In this document: in pieces, positions 34,036 through 44,547 of the stretch
Layout of the letters: each line of letters begins with the position of its first letter
How positions within the stretch are numbered: the first letter of the stretch is position 1
NCBI RefSeq assembly: GCF_001665685.1
Contig: NZ_LZTB01000088.1
Span: forward strand, 1 to 64,000
Length of the DNA stretch: 64,000 nucleotides
Reading direction: 5' to 3'
DNA from: Mycobacterium sp. 852013-50091_SCH5140682
GTDB lineage: Bacteria > Actinomycetota > Actinomycetes > Mycobacteriales > Mycobacteriaceae
Translations under genes and position numbers: made by a program
Notes under the pieces: model-generated
Told to the model about the DNA's origin: nothing
Database searches by the model: none
Seen by the model: only the letters and a program-made list of their open reading frames with translations

Positions 34036-34327
34036 GATTCATCGAAGGTGGTGGTGGGCAACGACTTTCACCACAGTATGTGAGCCACGTCATGGAACGG
34101 GCCCAGCCGGGCCTTGGCGACGTCGGGGCGACGCGCGTAGCGTAGGTCACGGTTGGTGCCGATTCTGCGCCCGCTGCGGTTAACATCAGTCGCGGTAGAC
34201 GCCACCGGTCGGAGAACGTCGGTTGTTTTGCCGGTTGTGCATGCGGGTGTCGTGAATTGTGCCCGTGTTCAGCCGGCATCGGGTTACTGTCGCGGATGGC
34301 GTTGCAACTGACACTGGGAGGGTATGG
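34036..34327. other. Upstream region of the universal stress gene
   Basis: A 292-base gap without a gene. A hairpin GTGGTG/CACCAC just after tesB (about 34052-34075) may end that transcript. TACTGT near 34286 is a possible -10 for the stress gene. No DosR-type or other palindromic box was found. Confidence 0.4.
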
Positions 34328-34771
34328 ATGAGCGCCTATCGCACCGTGGTGGTCGGTACGGACGGATCTGATTCGTCGCTGCGTGCCGTGGACCGCGCCG
34401 GTCAGATCGCCGCCGGGTCGAACGCGAAGCTGATCGTGGCGACCGCGTACTTCCCCCAGAGCGAAGACCAGCGCGCCGCCGACGTGCTCAAGGACGAGGG
34501 CTACCAGATGGCAGGCAATGCCCCCATCTACGCCATCCTGCGCGAGGCGACCGAGCGCGCCAAGGCCGCCGGTGCCACCGACATCGAGGAGCGCCCGGTC
34601 GTCGGCGCCCCGGTGGACGCGCTCGTCGAGCTGGCCGAGGATGTGAAGGCAGATCTGCTCGTGGTCGGCAACGTGGGCCTGAGCACCATCGCAGGCCGGC
34701 TTCTCGGTTCGGTACCCGCGAACGTGGCACGCCGGTCCAAGACCGACGTGCTCATCGTCCACACCAGCTAG
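34328..34771 (+). CDS. Universal stress protein, Rv1636-like
   Basis: A 147-residue single-domain Usp: VVVGTDGSDSSLRAVDRA at the N-terminus, and the nucleotide-binding G-2x-G-9x-G(S) motif in GNVGLSTIAGRLLGSV at the C-terminus. In M. tuberculosis the orthologue at this position (Rv1636, TB15.3) binds cAMP with higher affinity than ATP and may buffer cAMP, which fits the adenylate cyclase at the end of the window. ATG 34328 has GGGAGGG just upstream. It is convergent with the metallo-hydrolase gene 3 bases away. Confidence 0.92.
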   Translation: MSAYRTVVVGTDGSDSSLRAVDRAGQIAAGSNAKLIVATAYFPQSEDQRAADVLKDEGYQMAGNAPIYAILREATERAKAAGATDIEERPVVGAPVDALVELAEDVKADLLVVGNVGLSTIAGRLLGSVPANVARRSKTDVLIVHTS

Positions 34772-34774
34772 CGG

Positions 34775-35458
34775 CTACCAGCCGCGTTCGCGCCATTCGG
34801 ACAGGCTGGGCCGCTCAGCGCCCAGCGTGGTGTCGTCGCCGTGTCCGGGGTAGACGACCGTGTTGTCGTCGTAAACATCGAAGACCTTGCTGGTCACATC
34901 GCCCAGCAGGGTTTCGAAATCGCCGGGTTGCCAGGTCTTGCCCACGCCGCCCGGGAACAGGCAGTCGCCGGTGAACAGGTGCGTCACGCCGTCGGACGAT
35001 TTCAGGGCCAGCGCGACCGAACCCGGTGTGTGTCCCCGCAGGTGAATCACATCGAGGGTGAGGTCACCGATCGTGATGGTGTCCCCGTCGGCCAGGATCC
35101 GGTCGGGCTTCACCGGCAGCGCTTCCGCGTCGAGTTGATGTGCCGCGGTCGGGGCGCCGGTGGCCTTCGCCACTGCTTCCAGTGCCTGCACATGGTCGAA
35201 ATGCTGGTGGCTGGTGACGATCAGGTCCAGCTTGGGGGCGGTGGTCTTGATGAGCTCCAGCAGGGCGTCGGCGTCGTTGGCCGCGTCGATGAGCAGTGTG
35301 TCCCCGGTCTTCGTGCTGGTCACCAGGTAGGCGTTGTTGTCCATCGGGCCTACTGAAGCCTTGACGATCGTCGCCCCGCCCGCAGTGCGCCGTGCGGCCG
35401 TATGGGGCTCGACGTGGCCGGTGTACGTATCGCTGACGGTGATGCTGGGAGGAGTCAC
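34775..35458 (-). CDS. Metallo-beta-lactamase-fold hydrolase, glyoxalase II-like (Rv1637c)
   Basis: A 227-residue metallo-beta-lactamase-fold enzyme with the metal-binding HxHxDH in SHQHFDHVQA, the histidine of LRGHTPGS, the bridging aspartate of FTGDCLF and the final YPGHGDDTT. It is likely a hydroxyacylglutathione hydrolase-like thioesterase, but in mycobacteria the thiol would be mycothiol or another, and the substrate is not established. GTG 35458 is chosen because TACCGT ends 6 bases upstream. It is divergent from uvrA, with both promoters in a 73-base gap. Confidence 0.92.
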   Translation of the reverse strand: MTPPSITVSDTYTGHVEPHTAARRTAGGATIVKASVGPMDNNAYLVTSTKTGDTLLIDAANDADALLELIKTTAPKLDLIVTSHQHFDHVQALEAVAKATGAPTAAHQLDAEALPVKPDRILADGDTITIGDLTLDVIHLRGHTPGSVALALKSSDGVTHLFTGDCLFPGGVGKTWQPGDFETLLGDVTSKVFDVYDDNTVVYPGHGDDTTLGAERPSLSEWRERGW

Positions 35459-35476
35459 CCCATCACGGTATCGGGC

Positions 35477-35499
35477 TTGTCGGTGGTCGCACATAGCAT
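35477..35499 (+). promoter_or_regulatory. uvrA promoter, RecA-independent DNA-damage type (PafBC)
   Basis: TTGTCGGTG (35477-35485), exactly 8 bases, then TAGCAT (35494-35499). This is a full match to the mycobacterial RecA-NDp consensus TTGTCRGTG-N8-TANNNT. The transcript would start near 35506. Confidence 0.88.
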
Positions 35500-35531
35500 G
35501 GGCGTGAAGTCTGTCGTCTGAAAGGAAGCGC

Positions 35532-38429
<2,898 letters not shown>

Positions 38430-38432
38430 CCA

Positions 38433-38999
38433 TCAGTTCATGGTGTGGTAGCTCTGGAACGCGAACCAATGCGGGCCAAGGCGTTTCACCGATGCCATGA
38501 CGAAGTCGCTCTCTACGTGGTGCACGGTCTGGGGCGCGCTGCCGTCGACGCTGTAGGCGAACCCGTCCGAGCCGTTCATGTCGTCGCGGCGAGAGAAGTC
38601 GATGAAGTTGTCCGTCCGGCGTGAGATGTCCTCGACGGTGTAGCCGGCGATGCGATGCGGCTGGTGTCCGAAAGTCTCGTCGCTCTCGAACGCCGTCAGG
38701 GCCGCCTCGAACGATGGCTGCGCCACCCACCAGTGCAGTTGCAGCGGAATGTTGGTGCACGCCAACGCGATGCCCGTGATGACCAGGACGGGGCAGGCCA
38801 GCATGACCGCCCAATCGCGCCGACCGCCCTGCAGGCGCAGCGCAATGCCCGCGACGCACCAGATCACGAACAACGGGACGAGCGTCAGCGCCGCGATGAA
38901 GAACGCGTCGGACGGTTCACCCGGAAAGCTCATGCCGTAGAGCAGGCTGAGGACCGCGCCTGCGGTCAGCGCCAGCAGCACCCAGCTCGCGATGCGCAT
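38433..38999 (-). CDS. Membrane-anchored hypothetical protein
   Basis: A 188-residue protein with three hydrophobic segments in the first 95 residues (SWVLLALTAGAVLSLLYGM, AFFIAALTLVPLFVIWCVAGIAL, AVMLACPVLVITGIALACT) and a C-terminal exported or cytosolic domain of about 90 residues with a YTVEDISRR and a DFVMASVKRLGPHWFAF block. I recognise no family. The ATG overlaps the stop of the upstream winged-helix gene by 4 bases, so the two are coupled. Confidence 0.78.
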   Translation of the reverse strand: MRIASWVLLALTAGAVLSLLYGMSFPGEPSDAFFIAALTLVPLFVIWCVAGIALRLQGGRRDWAVMLACPVLVITGIALACTNIPLQLHWWVAQPSFEAALTAFESDETFGHQPHRIAGYTVEDISRRTDNFIDFSRRDDMNGSDGFAYSVDGSAPQTVHHVESDFVMASVKRLGPHWFAFQSYHTMN

Positions 39000-40162
39000 C
39001 AGCGCGCCTTCGACAGTGGCGACGGAAAACGGGGCTTGATCCGTACGCCGGCGAGCCACTCGGTCAACGCGTCGGCGCGGCGCTGCAACTGCCGGGTGCC
39101 GTCCCGGCCGATCTCGTCGAGCAGGTGCAGCTCGACCCGGCCGTCGGCATCCTGGCCCCAGCCGCCCACGACCCGGCCGTTCCACCATGCGGTGGGCCCG
39201 GCATTGCCGTTGCTGTCGAACACCTGGCTGCGGTGCCCGCCGAGATACCAGTCGCGGTCGAACCAGCCCATCGTGGTGACATCGAGCCCGGGCAGCAGCG
39301 CACCCCACGGCTCGGGCTCCGGCTCGACGTCGAGATCGTCGGGCAGCACATAGCCGGCGGAGCCGTCCAGATCGACCTCGACCGCGTCGATGTCGCGCAG
39401 CGCGTGACGCGCCCAGGTCAAGGTGTTGCCGAACCACCACTTGATGTCGGTGACGGTGGCAGGCCCGAAGGTGCGCAGCCAGGTCCGGACCAGCTGGGCC
39501 CTGGCGACCTCCGGATCCGCTGCCACAGCCGCATCGTCGAGCCAGTCGGACATCGCGACCCAGCGGGGCCTCGATGTGGTCCAGGCGCCGTCGTTGGGCC
39601 CCCGGACGATGTCACCGCGCACCCCGAGAACTGTCAAAACCCTTGGTGCCAGCGGTGTTTCACCACCCCAGCTCCGGTCTGGGGCTGGATTGTAACTGCC
39701 GTGCAACGCGGGCAGCGCAGCGCGCAGGTGCGCAGCAGGCGTGGGCCCTTGCTCGCGCAGGTGGCTGACCACTGCATCGCACGCAGTGTCGAGCCAGCGT
39801 GTCCCGTCGGTGGCCACGCCGGCTTTCTGTGCGTCGGCGATCAACCGGCGCCGCTCATTGTCGGCCACCCGGTCACTGGCAGCGGCCTGCACCGCGGCCA
39901 GATCCTCGGTGCGGACAACCCACAGCGTGCGGCGCATCGCGAGGTGTTTGACCACCGTGCGCTGGTGATACAACTGCGCATCGAGATCGCTGACGGTGAA
40001 ACCGGGCAGCCGCGCCCACAGGGACAGGTAAGGCGTCGCCGGGTCGGTGGCGTGCAGGCCGACAAGATCAGCGGTGACGCCGGGCACCGACGGGCCTGGT
40101 CGGTTCAGGAAGTGGCGTCGGGCCAGCCGCGCCCGCCGCTCGGCCGGCGTGAAGGTGCGCAC
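38999..40162 (-). CDS. Winged-helix DNA-binding protein, AlkZ/YcaQ (HTH_42) superfamily
   Basis: A 387-residue HTH_42 protein: an N-terminal RHFLNRPG and LVGLHATDPATPYLSLWARL, then winged-helix repeats (HLAMRRTLWVV; WLRTFGPATVTDIKWWFG), then a C-terminal GWFDRDWYLGGHRSQVFD and GRVVGGWGQ block typical of the superfamily. AlkZ and YcaQ members are DNA glycosylases that unhook interstrand crosslinks or bulky alkylated bases; whether this one keeps activity is not clear, since the family's catalytic QxQ/QxE motif is not obvious. Its place beside uvrA fits a repair role. It is co-transcribed with the membrane protein downstream. Confidence 0.78.
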   Translation of the reverse strand: MRTFTPAERRARLARRHFLNRPGPSVPGVTADLVGLHATDPATPYLSLWARLPGFTVSDLDAQLYHQRTVVKHLAMRRTLWVVRTEDLAAVQAAASDRVADNERRRLIADAQKAGVATDGTRWLDTACDAVVSHLREQGPTPAAHLRAALPALHGSYNPAPDRSWGGETPLAPRVLTVLGVRGDIVRGPNDGAWTTSRPRWVAMSDWLDDAAVAADPEVARAQLVRTWLRTFGPATVTDIKWWFGNTLTWARHALRDIDAVEVDLDGSAGYVLPDDLDVEPEPEPWGALLPGLDVTTMGWFDRDWYLGGHRSQVFDSNGNAGPTAWWNGRVVGGWGQDADGRVELHLLDEIGRDGTRQLQRRADALTEWLAGVRIKPRFPSPLSKAR

Positions 40163-40165
40163 CGG

Positions 40166-40414
40166 TCAGGAGTCGCCGTGATCGCGCATGGACTCCCGAA
40201 TCTGTTGCAGGCGCTCTGCGGCGGCCTGCTGCCGGGCCGCGTACTGCTCTTCGACCGCGCGGCCCTCGGGGGTCTCTGCGGCCAGTTCGGAGGCGCCGAT
40301 CGCGGTGCCGTAACGCGTCTCGATCTTCTCCCGCACCGAATCGAACGTCGGCACGCCCTCGGCGGTGTACCCGGGCTCTTCGGGTGCAGAAGGCAAGGCT
40401 GGCTCGTCTGTCAC
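40166..40414 (-). CDS. Small conserved acidic protein (Rv1638A-like)
   Basis: An 82-residue soluble protein (TDEPALPSAPEEPGYTAEGVPTF and a C-terminal charged helix with RQQAAAERLQQIRESM). It lies 3 bases upstream of the winged-helix gene in the same operon. GTG 40414 is used because TAACGT lies 7 bases upstream (40427-40422); the alternative ATG at 40444 precedes that -10 box. Function unknown; the C-terminal half is probably a coiled helix. Confidence 0.75.
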   Translation of the reverse strand: MTDEPALPSAPEEPGYTAEGVPTFDSVREKIETRYGTAIGASELAAETPEGRAVEEQYAARQQAAAERLQQIRESMRDHGDS

Positions 40415-40532
40415 CCACCCCACGTTACCTGCGACAACTGACATTTCTTGGGATCGGTAGCGGTACCGCCCGCAAAGACTTGGGGCACGACGGAGCCATG
40501 GGGGCGACGCGAAGAACGAAGGGAAGACGGCA

Positions 40533-41015
40533 ATGACCGCCAAGACGATCAACCGGGTTATCGCAGGCGCCGTGGGACTGGCCGCTGTCGGCGCGGTGGT
40601 GGTGGGCTGCTCGAGCGACAAGTCCACGGCCGCGGGCAACGCCAAGGTGAGCACCGGGGGAAACACCGCGGTCAAGGTCGATGGATCCGACCTGGCAGGC
40701 CTCGACCTCAACTCGGTGACCTGTGTGAAGCAGGCCGGCAAGATCACCGTGGCCAGTGGAGCCGTCGGCGGCCAGCAGGGTCTCGGCGTCGTGATGACCG
40801 ATGAGGCCACTCCCAAGGTGCAGACCCTGGGACTGGTGTACGACGGCAGCGCCCTGTCGGTCAGCGACAACATGGGCGTCAAAGTCGGCTCTGCCGAGGT
40901 CAAGGTCGACGGCAGCACGTACACCATCAGCGGCGAGGCGTCGGGCGCCGACATGAAGAACCCGATGGCCGGAATGATCACCAAGCCGTTCACCATCACG
41001 GTGAGCTGCAGCTGA
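40533..41015 (+). CDS. LpqH-family (19 kDa antigen-like) lipoprotein
   Basis: A 160-residue lipoprotein. A positive N-terminus, a hydrophobic stretch and the lipobox VVGC (C26) mark lipid attachment. The mature part has the LpqH pattern: VKVDGSDLAGLDLNSVTCVKQAGKITVASG, then YTISGEASGADM, ending TITVSCS, with the two cysteines expected to form a disulfide. LpqH proteins are surface-exposed immunogenic lipoproteins with an uncertain physiological role. A GAAGGGAAG ribosome site precedes ATG 40533. A strong hairpin follows. Confidence 0.9.
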   Translation: MTAKTINRVIAGAVGLAAVGAVVVGCSSDKSTAAGNAKVSTGGNTAVKVDGSDLAGLDLNSVTCVKQAGKITVASGAVGGQQGLGVVMTDEATPKVQTLGLVYDGSALSVSDNMGVKVGSAEVKVDGSTYTISGEASGADMKNPMAGMITKPFTITVSCS

Positions 41016-41027
41016 TCCGGCCCGGAA

Positions 41028-41067
41028 GCGGCGGGCGGGCAAGCAATCCACCCGGCCCGCCCGCCGC
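41028..41067 (+). terminator. Terminator hairpin after the LpqH-like gene
   Basis: GCGGCGGGCGGG (41028-41039) pairs perfectly with 41056-41067 around a 16-base loop. There is no T tract, as usual for mycobacterial I-shaped terminators. The next gene's -10 box begins 6 bases later. Confidence 0.75.
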
Positions 41068-41084
41068 GTTCCTATGATGCGGAT

Positions 41085-42818
41085 GTGACGATCATCGGCG
41101 ACCTGGAGCGCGCGCGTCACTTGGCGCTGGCCGCCGAAGAGGGCGCCGCCAAGGACTTGCTGCTGTCCTTGATGCCGCAGATCGAGCAGGCCGACCGCGA
41201 CGATTACGCGCTGGAGGTGTTCGCCCAACTCGGCGAGATCTATCTGGTGCGCACCGCGTACGACGGTGTGGTGGAAGCCATCCGGCGTATCCGGGAGTGC
41301 CTGGCCCACTACACGGAGATTCGGGCAGGCGCCAAGCCCGAGGAGGCCGCCAAGGTCACCATGACGGATGCGGAGGTCGACCACATGATCTGCCGCTACA
41401 CGCGCCGTGCCGAATTTCTCGCCGCCGGTCTGGCGGCCGCGCGCGGCGAGCACGACGACGCCGAGCACCATGTGGCGGCACTGATCGCGGTGCGTGGAGA
41501 CTTCGCCGATCTCGACGCGGAGCACGCGCGCCTCGTCTGTTATGCCCGCATCCTGCTCGCGACGGGTCTGTGCGACGACGACCTCTACGCCCGGTCGGAG
41601 CCGCTGTGGAACGAGGTTCTCGACGTCGTGGACGGTCACCTCGACGGGGACACCGAGGAGTCCGACCACCTGTTCGTCGCGGCCGCGCTGGGTTACGGCC
41701 GGTTCTGTGTGGAATCCGGGCGCCTGGCCGAGGCCGAACCGTGGCTGCGCCGGGGCGGCGCGAGGGCCGAATCGCGCGGCTGGCGGCTCGCCACCTCCCG
41801 AGCGCAACTGGAACGGGCCGCGGCGGCCTGGTCGGCCGGCGACATCGCCGAGACCCAGCGGCTGGTGCACGAGGCCTACCCGGTGATCGCCGAGCATGCC
41901 CGCGCTCACGATGTGTCCCGAAGCTGGCTGTACTTCGGCCTGATCCGGCTGGCCGTCGGGGCCTTGCAGGAGGCCGACGAGTGCTGGTCGCACGCCGAGC
42001 GGCACTGGCGGGAGATCGAGAAGCCGCTGCATATTCACCGTATCCTGTTGCAGCGCAGCTGGATCGCCATCTTCCGCGGGGCCTTCGACGAGGCCCGCGA
42101 ACAGGTCGCGCAGGCGCGGCAGATGCTGGATTCCGCACCGCGGCACAGTTGGCTGCAGTACGCACGGCTGGATTCCCACCTCGGCAATGTCTGGCGCGCC
42201 GACGCGCTTGCCGAGATGGGTTTCGACGGCTTCGCGCAGCCGGGCCGCAACTGGCATCAGGTCGAGACGCGGCACGCGGCGGGCCTGGCCGTGGTCGACT
42301 GTGCCCCAGGCTCTCCCGAGTACACCCGAGCGATCGAAAAGCTCCAGCGCGCAGCCGATCTGAAGGTACCCGCCGCGCTGGCGGTCGATTCCGTGCGCTA
42401 CACCATCCCCGACGCCGGTGCCAGGATGCGCTGGGCCAGCTGTGTGTCGGCCCCGCTGCTGGCGGGCGCGTTTGCGGTGGCGTGGGAATCCGACAATGTC
42501 GAACTCACCTGCGAGCTCGTCGAATATCACAGTGCACGAGGTACTTTCACAGCTGAGCCGCTTGAGCAGCAGGCGAGCGACTGGACGGGCACCGCGACCG
42601 CTGCGGTGCCCGTCGAGGCCGAGCTCGCACCCGAACTTGCGATTGCCGCCGCCGCGCCCGCCGTCGGCGGTACGGGCCTGACCAGGCTGGGCCCGCTGCC
42701 GCCGCTGCGCATGGACCCGCAGGCCGCTCCGATCATGAGCCGATACCGGGACCTGGCCCGGCAGCGGTATGGCCGCGATGTCACCGCCGCAGGCGACGCA
42801 TGGCAGACGTGGCCGTGA
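41085..42818 (+). CDS. TPR-repeat protein paired with a CHAT protease
   Basis: A 577-residue all-helical protein made largely of TPR-like repeats (for example LEVFAQLGEIYLVRTAYDGV, SRAQLERAAAAWSAGDIAETQR, LLQRSWIAIFRGAFDEAREQ), with an unstructured alanine/proline-rich linker near residue 510 and a basic tail. It most likely serves as the sensor or substrate-binding partner of the CHAT protease encoded next, whose frame it overlaps by 19 bases (or by 4 if GTG 42815 is that start). GTG 41085 lies 6 bases after a consensus-like TATGAT -10 box. It has no counterpart in the M. tuberculosis backbone order as I remember it. Confidence 0.82.
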   Translation: MTIIGDLERARHLALAAEEGAAKDLLLSLMPQIEQADRDDYALEVFAQLGEIYLVRTAYDGVVEAIRRIRECLAHYTEIRAGAKPEEAAKVTMTDAEVDHMICRYTRRAEFLAAGLAAARGEHDDAEHHVAALIAVRGDFADLDAEHARLVCYARILLATGLCDDDLYARSEPLWNEVLDVVDGHLDGDTEESDHLFVAAALGYGRFCVESGRLAEAEPWLRRGGARAESRGWRLATSRAQLERAAAAWSAGDIAETQRLVHEAYPVIAEHARAHDVSRSWLYFGLIRLAVGALQEADECWSHAERHWREIEKPLHIHRILLQRSWIAIFRGAFDEAREQVAQARQMLDSAPRHSWLQYARLDSHLGNVWRADALAEMGFDGFAQPGRNWHQVETRHAAGLAVVDCAPGSPEYTRAIEKLQRAADLKVPAALAVDSVRYTIPDAGARMRWASCVSAPLLAGAFAVAWESDNVELTCELVEYHSARGTFTAEPLEQQASDWTGTATAAVPVEAELAPELAIAAAAPAVGGTGLTRLGPLPPLRMDPQAAPIMSRYRDLARQRYGRDVTAAGDAWQTWP

Positions 42819-44020
42819 CCGCAACACTGGTCCTGCGATTCGCGGACGTCGGCATCGCCACCTACGCCAGTCTGCGCGTGGTGGGGGAGGCGCACCGGTC
42901 GGTCACCTGGGTGATCGAGGAGCCGCAGCTGCGGGCCGCGTGCGATGCGCTCGACGCCGCGCTGCCGGATCCACGTCCCGGAGAAGGCGCCGCTGACGCC
43001 ATCGAACGATCCTTGGCCACTGGGGCTTTCGCGTTCCCCGACACCGAACACGCGCTCGGGGCGGCACTCGGTGAGCAACTGATCTCCCCGGACGGCTGGC
43101 GGCTGCTCGCCGAGAGCGTTGCGTCGCCGCGGCCGCAGCTGTTCGTCACGCCGAGCCCACGGTTGGGCCGGGTGCCGTGGGGTCAACTTGTCATGCCCGG
43201 TCCCGACGGAATCCGCCTGATCGAACTCGTCGATGTCCTCATGGCGGTGCCGCCGAACATCGTGCACGCGCCCCGACGGCAGATGTGCTGGGAGGATCAC
43301 CGCAATGGTGCGGCCGTCCTGCTGCTCGACCCTCGCATCCCCGGGCAGCGCCCGGGTTCGGCGCTGGGGTCGGTACTCGGCAGGCCGTCCCCGCAGACGC
43401 CGCTGGCTCGCCATTTCGCCGATCTGGTCGCTTCGGGTCGGGTGCTGCCCACCGTCGCCGAGCCCGCCGAGTTGTTCCGCCGCACCGACACCGATCGGCA
43501 CTGGCTGGCCCAGGCGTGTGCCCAGGATCCGGCCCGGCTGCTCTACGTCGGGCACGCCAGTGCGGCCGAAGGAGACGCCGGTTACGCCGACCGTGCCGCG
43601 CTACACCTGGCAGAGCCGGCCCCACTGACCGCCGCCGACGTGATGTCGGCAGGCCTGGCGATTCCACCGCGGGTCGCTCTGCTGGCCTGTGCGTCGGGTG
43701 GCGACTACCGCTTCGATGAGGCCACCGGGTTGGTGGCGGCGATGATCCTCGGTGGCGCCGAGCTGGTGACCGCGACGTTGTGGTCACTGCCGACCACTGC
43801 GGGATATCACCAGTTCTACACTGCCACAACAGATTCAGTCTTCGATCCGATGGCCGAGACGGTCGCGGCGGTCGACCTGGCCCACAGGGAAGATGCCGCG
43901 GGCTGCGCGGTGAACCGCTGGCAACGGTCCCAGTTGCGGCGCTGGCGTGACGGCGACCGCGCGGCCAGCCCGCTGCATTGGGCGGCGCTGGCCAGCTTCA
44001 CCGTCGGCGGGGCCCGGTGA
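42800..44020 (+). CDS. CHAT-domain caspase-like cysteine protease
   Basis: A 406-residue CHAT (caspase HetF associated with TPRs) protein. The catalytic dyad is visible: H252 in LLYVGHASAAEG and C297 in VALLACASGGDY. Flanking CHAT features are RLGRVPWGQL before it and AAMILGGAELVTATLWSLP after it. The N-terminal 110 residues are an extra domain of unknown type. CHAT proteases cut partner proteins and are effectors in bacterial conflict and immunity systems (for example TPR-CHAT in type III-E CRISPR, gasdermin activation). Co-expressed with the TPR protein. ATG 42800 or GTG 42815 (GTGA overlap with the TPR stop) could be the start. Confidence 0.85.
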   Translation: MADVAVTATLVLRFADVGIATYASLRVVGEAHRSVTWVIEEPQLRAACDALDAALPDPRPGEGAADAIERSLATGAFAFPDTEHALGAALGEQLISPDGWRLLAESVASPRPQLFVTPSPRLGRVPWGQLVMPGPDGIRLIELVDVLMAVPPNIVHAPRRQMCWEDHRNGAAVLLLDPRIPGQRPGSALGSVLGRPSPQTPLARHFADLVASGRVLPTVAEPAELFRRTDTDRHWLAQACAQDPARLLYVGHASAAEGDAGYADRAALHLAEPAPLTAADVMSAGLAIPPRVALLACASGGDYRFDEATGLVAAMILGGAELVTATLWSLPTTAGYHQFYTATTDSVFDPMAETVAAVDLAHREDAAGCAVNRWQRSQLRRWRDGDRAASPLHWAALASFTVGGAR

Positions 44021-44025
44021 AAGCC

Positions 44026-44478
44026 TCAGGCGGGGGAGACGAACACCGCGATGGTGCTCTCATCGCCCGGTCGGTAGTAGGCGTCGATCACGCTGCCCGG
44101 TGCGACCTTCGGCAGCGACGTCGCCGGGACCAACGCGGTCTGGATGGCCGGGAACTGGCCGCCGCCAGGTCTGCTCACCATGAGATCCAACTCGACCTCA
44201 CGGAAGTCCTCGCGGGTGGTTCCCGTGGCGCGCATGCCCGTCACCACGCCGACCGCGTGTGTGCCGGTGCGGATCAACGCCAGCTGCCCGCCGGTGATCA
44301 GGCCCTTGCGCAGAAACATCTCGTCGAACGCGGCCACCAGTTCGTCGATGGTCATCAGGCGTTCGGTGGCTTCATCGTCCCCGTAGCAGGCCCGTCGGGC
44401 CCGGTGCGCGGTGGCGAGCACGACGCCTGCGGCGCCGCAGATCAGGCAGAACACGGTGAGCGTCAATGCATCGGTCAT
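44026..44478 (-). CDS. Single-span membrane protein within the CHAT locus
   Basis: A 150-residue protein with one N-terminal transmembrane segment (ALTLTVFCLICGAAGVVLATA) and a soluble domain of about 110 residues (LDLMVSRPGGGQFPAIQTALVPATSLPKVAPGSVIDAYYRPGDEST would be a beta-rich core). It is convergent with the CHAT gene 5 bases away and divergent from the next gene, sharing with it the 69-base region holding an SOS-like box. I do not recognise the soluble domain. The orientation suggests shared control with the downstream pair. Confidence 0.72.
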   Translation of the reverse strand: MTDALTLTVFCLICGAAGVVLATAHRARRACYGDDEATERLMTIDELVAAFDEMFLRKGLITGGQLALIRTGTHAVGVVTGMRATGTTREDFREVELDLMVSRPGGGQFPAIQTALVPATSLPKVAPGSVIDAYYRPGDESTIAVFVSPA

Positions 44479-44508
44479 GCCGACAAGCGTCCGGCTGTCC
44501 GGCGACTA

Positions 44509-44524
44509 CCGAACCCAAGTTCGG
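44509..44524. promoter_or_regulatory. SOS/LexA-like box
   Basis: CCGAACCCAAGTTCGG is a palindrome with the core CGAAC-N4-GTTCG of the mycobacterial LexA box (TCGAAC-N4-GTTCGA); only the outermost pair differs. A -10 box TATCCT (44535-44540) follows, so the palindrome overlaps the -35 position of the 44548 gene. Confidence 0.55.
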
Positions 44525-44547
44525 TGGCCGGCCCTATCCTGGTGCTG

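Noticed and set aside
40425..42827. 800-residue open frame antisense to the LpqH-like and TPR genes
   Set aside because: Shadow frame; composition mirrors the real coding strand.
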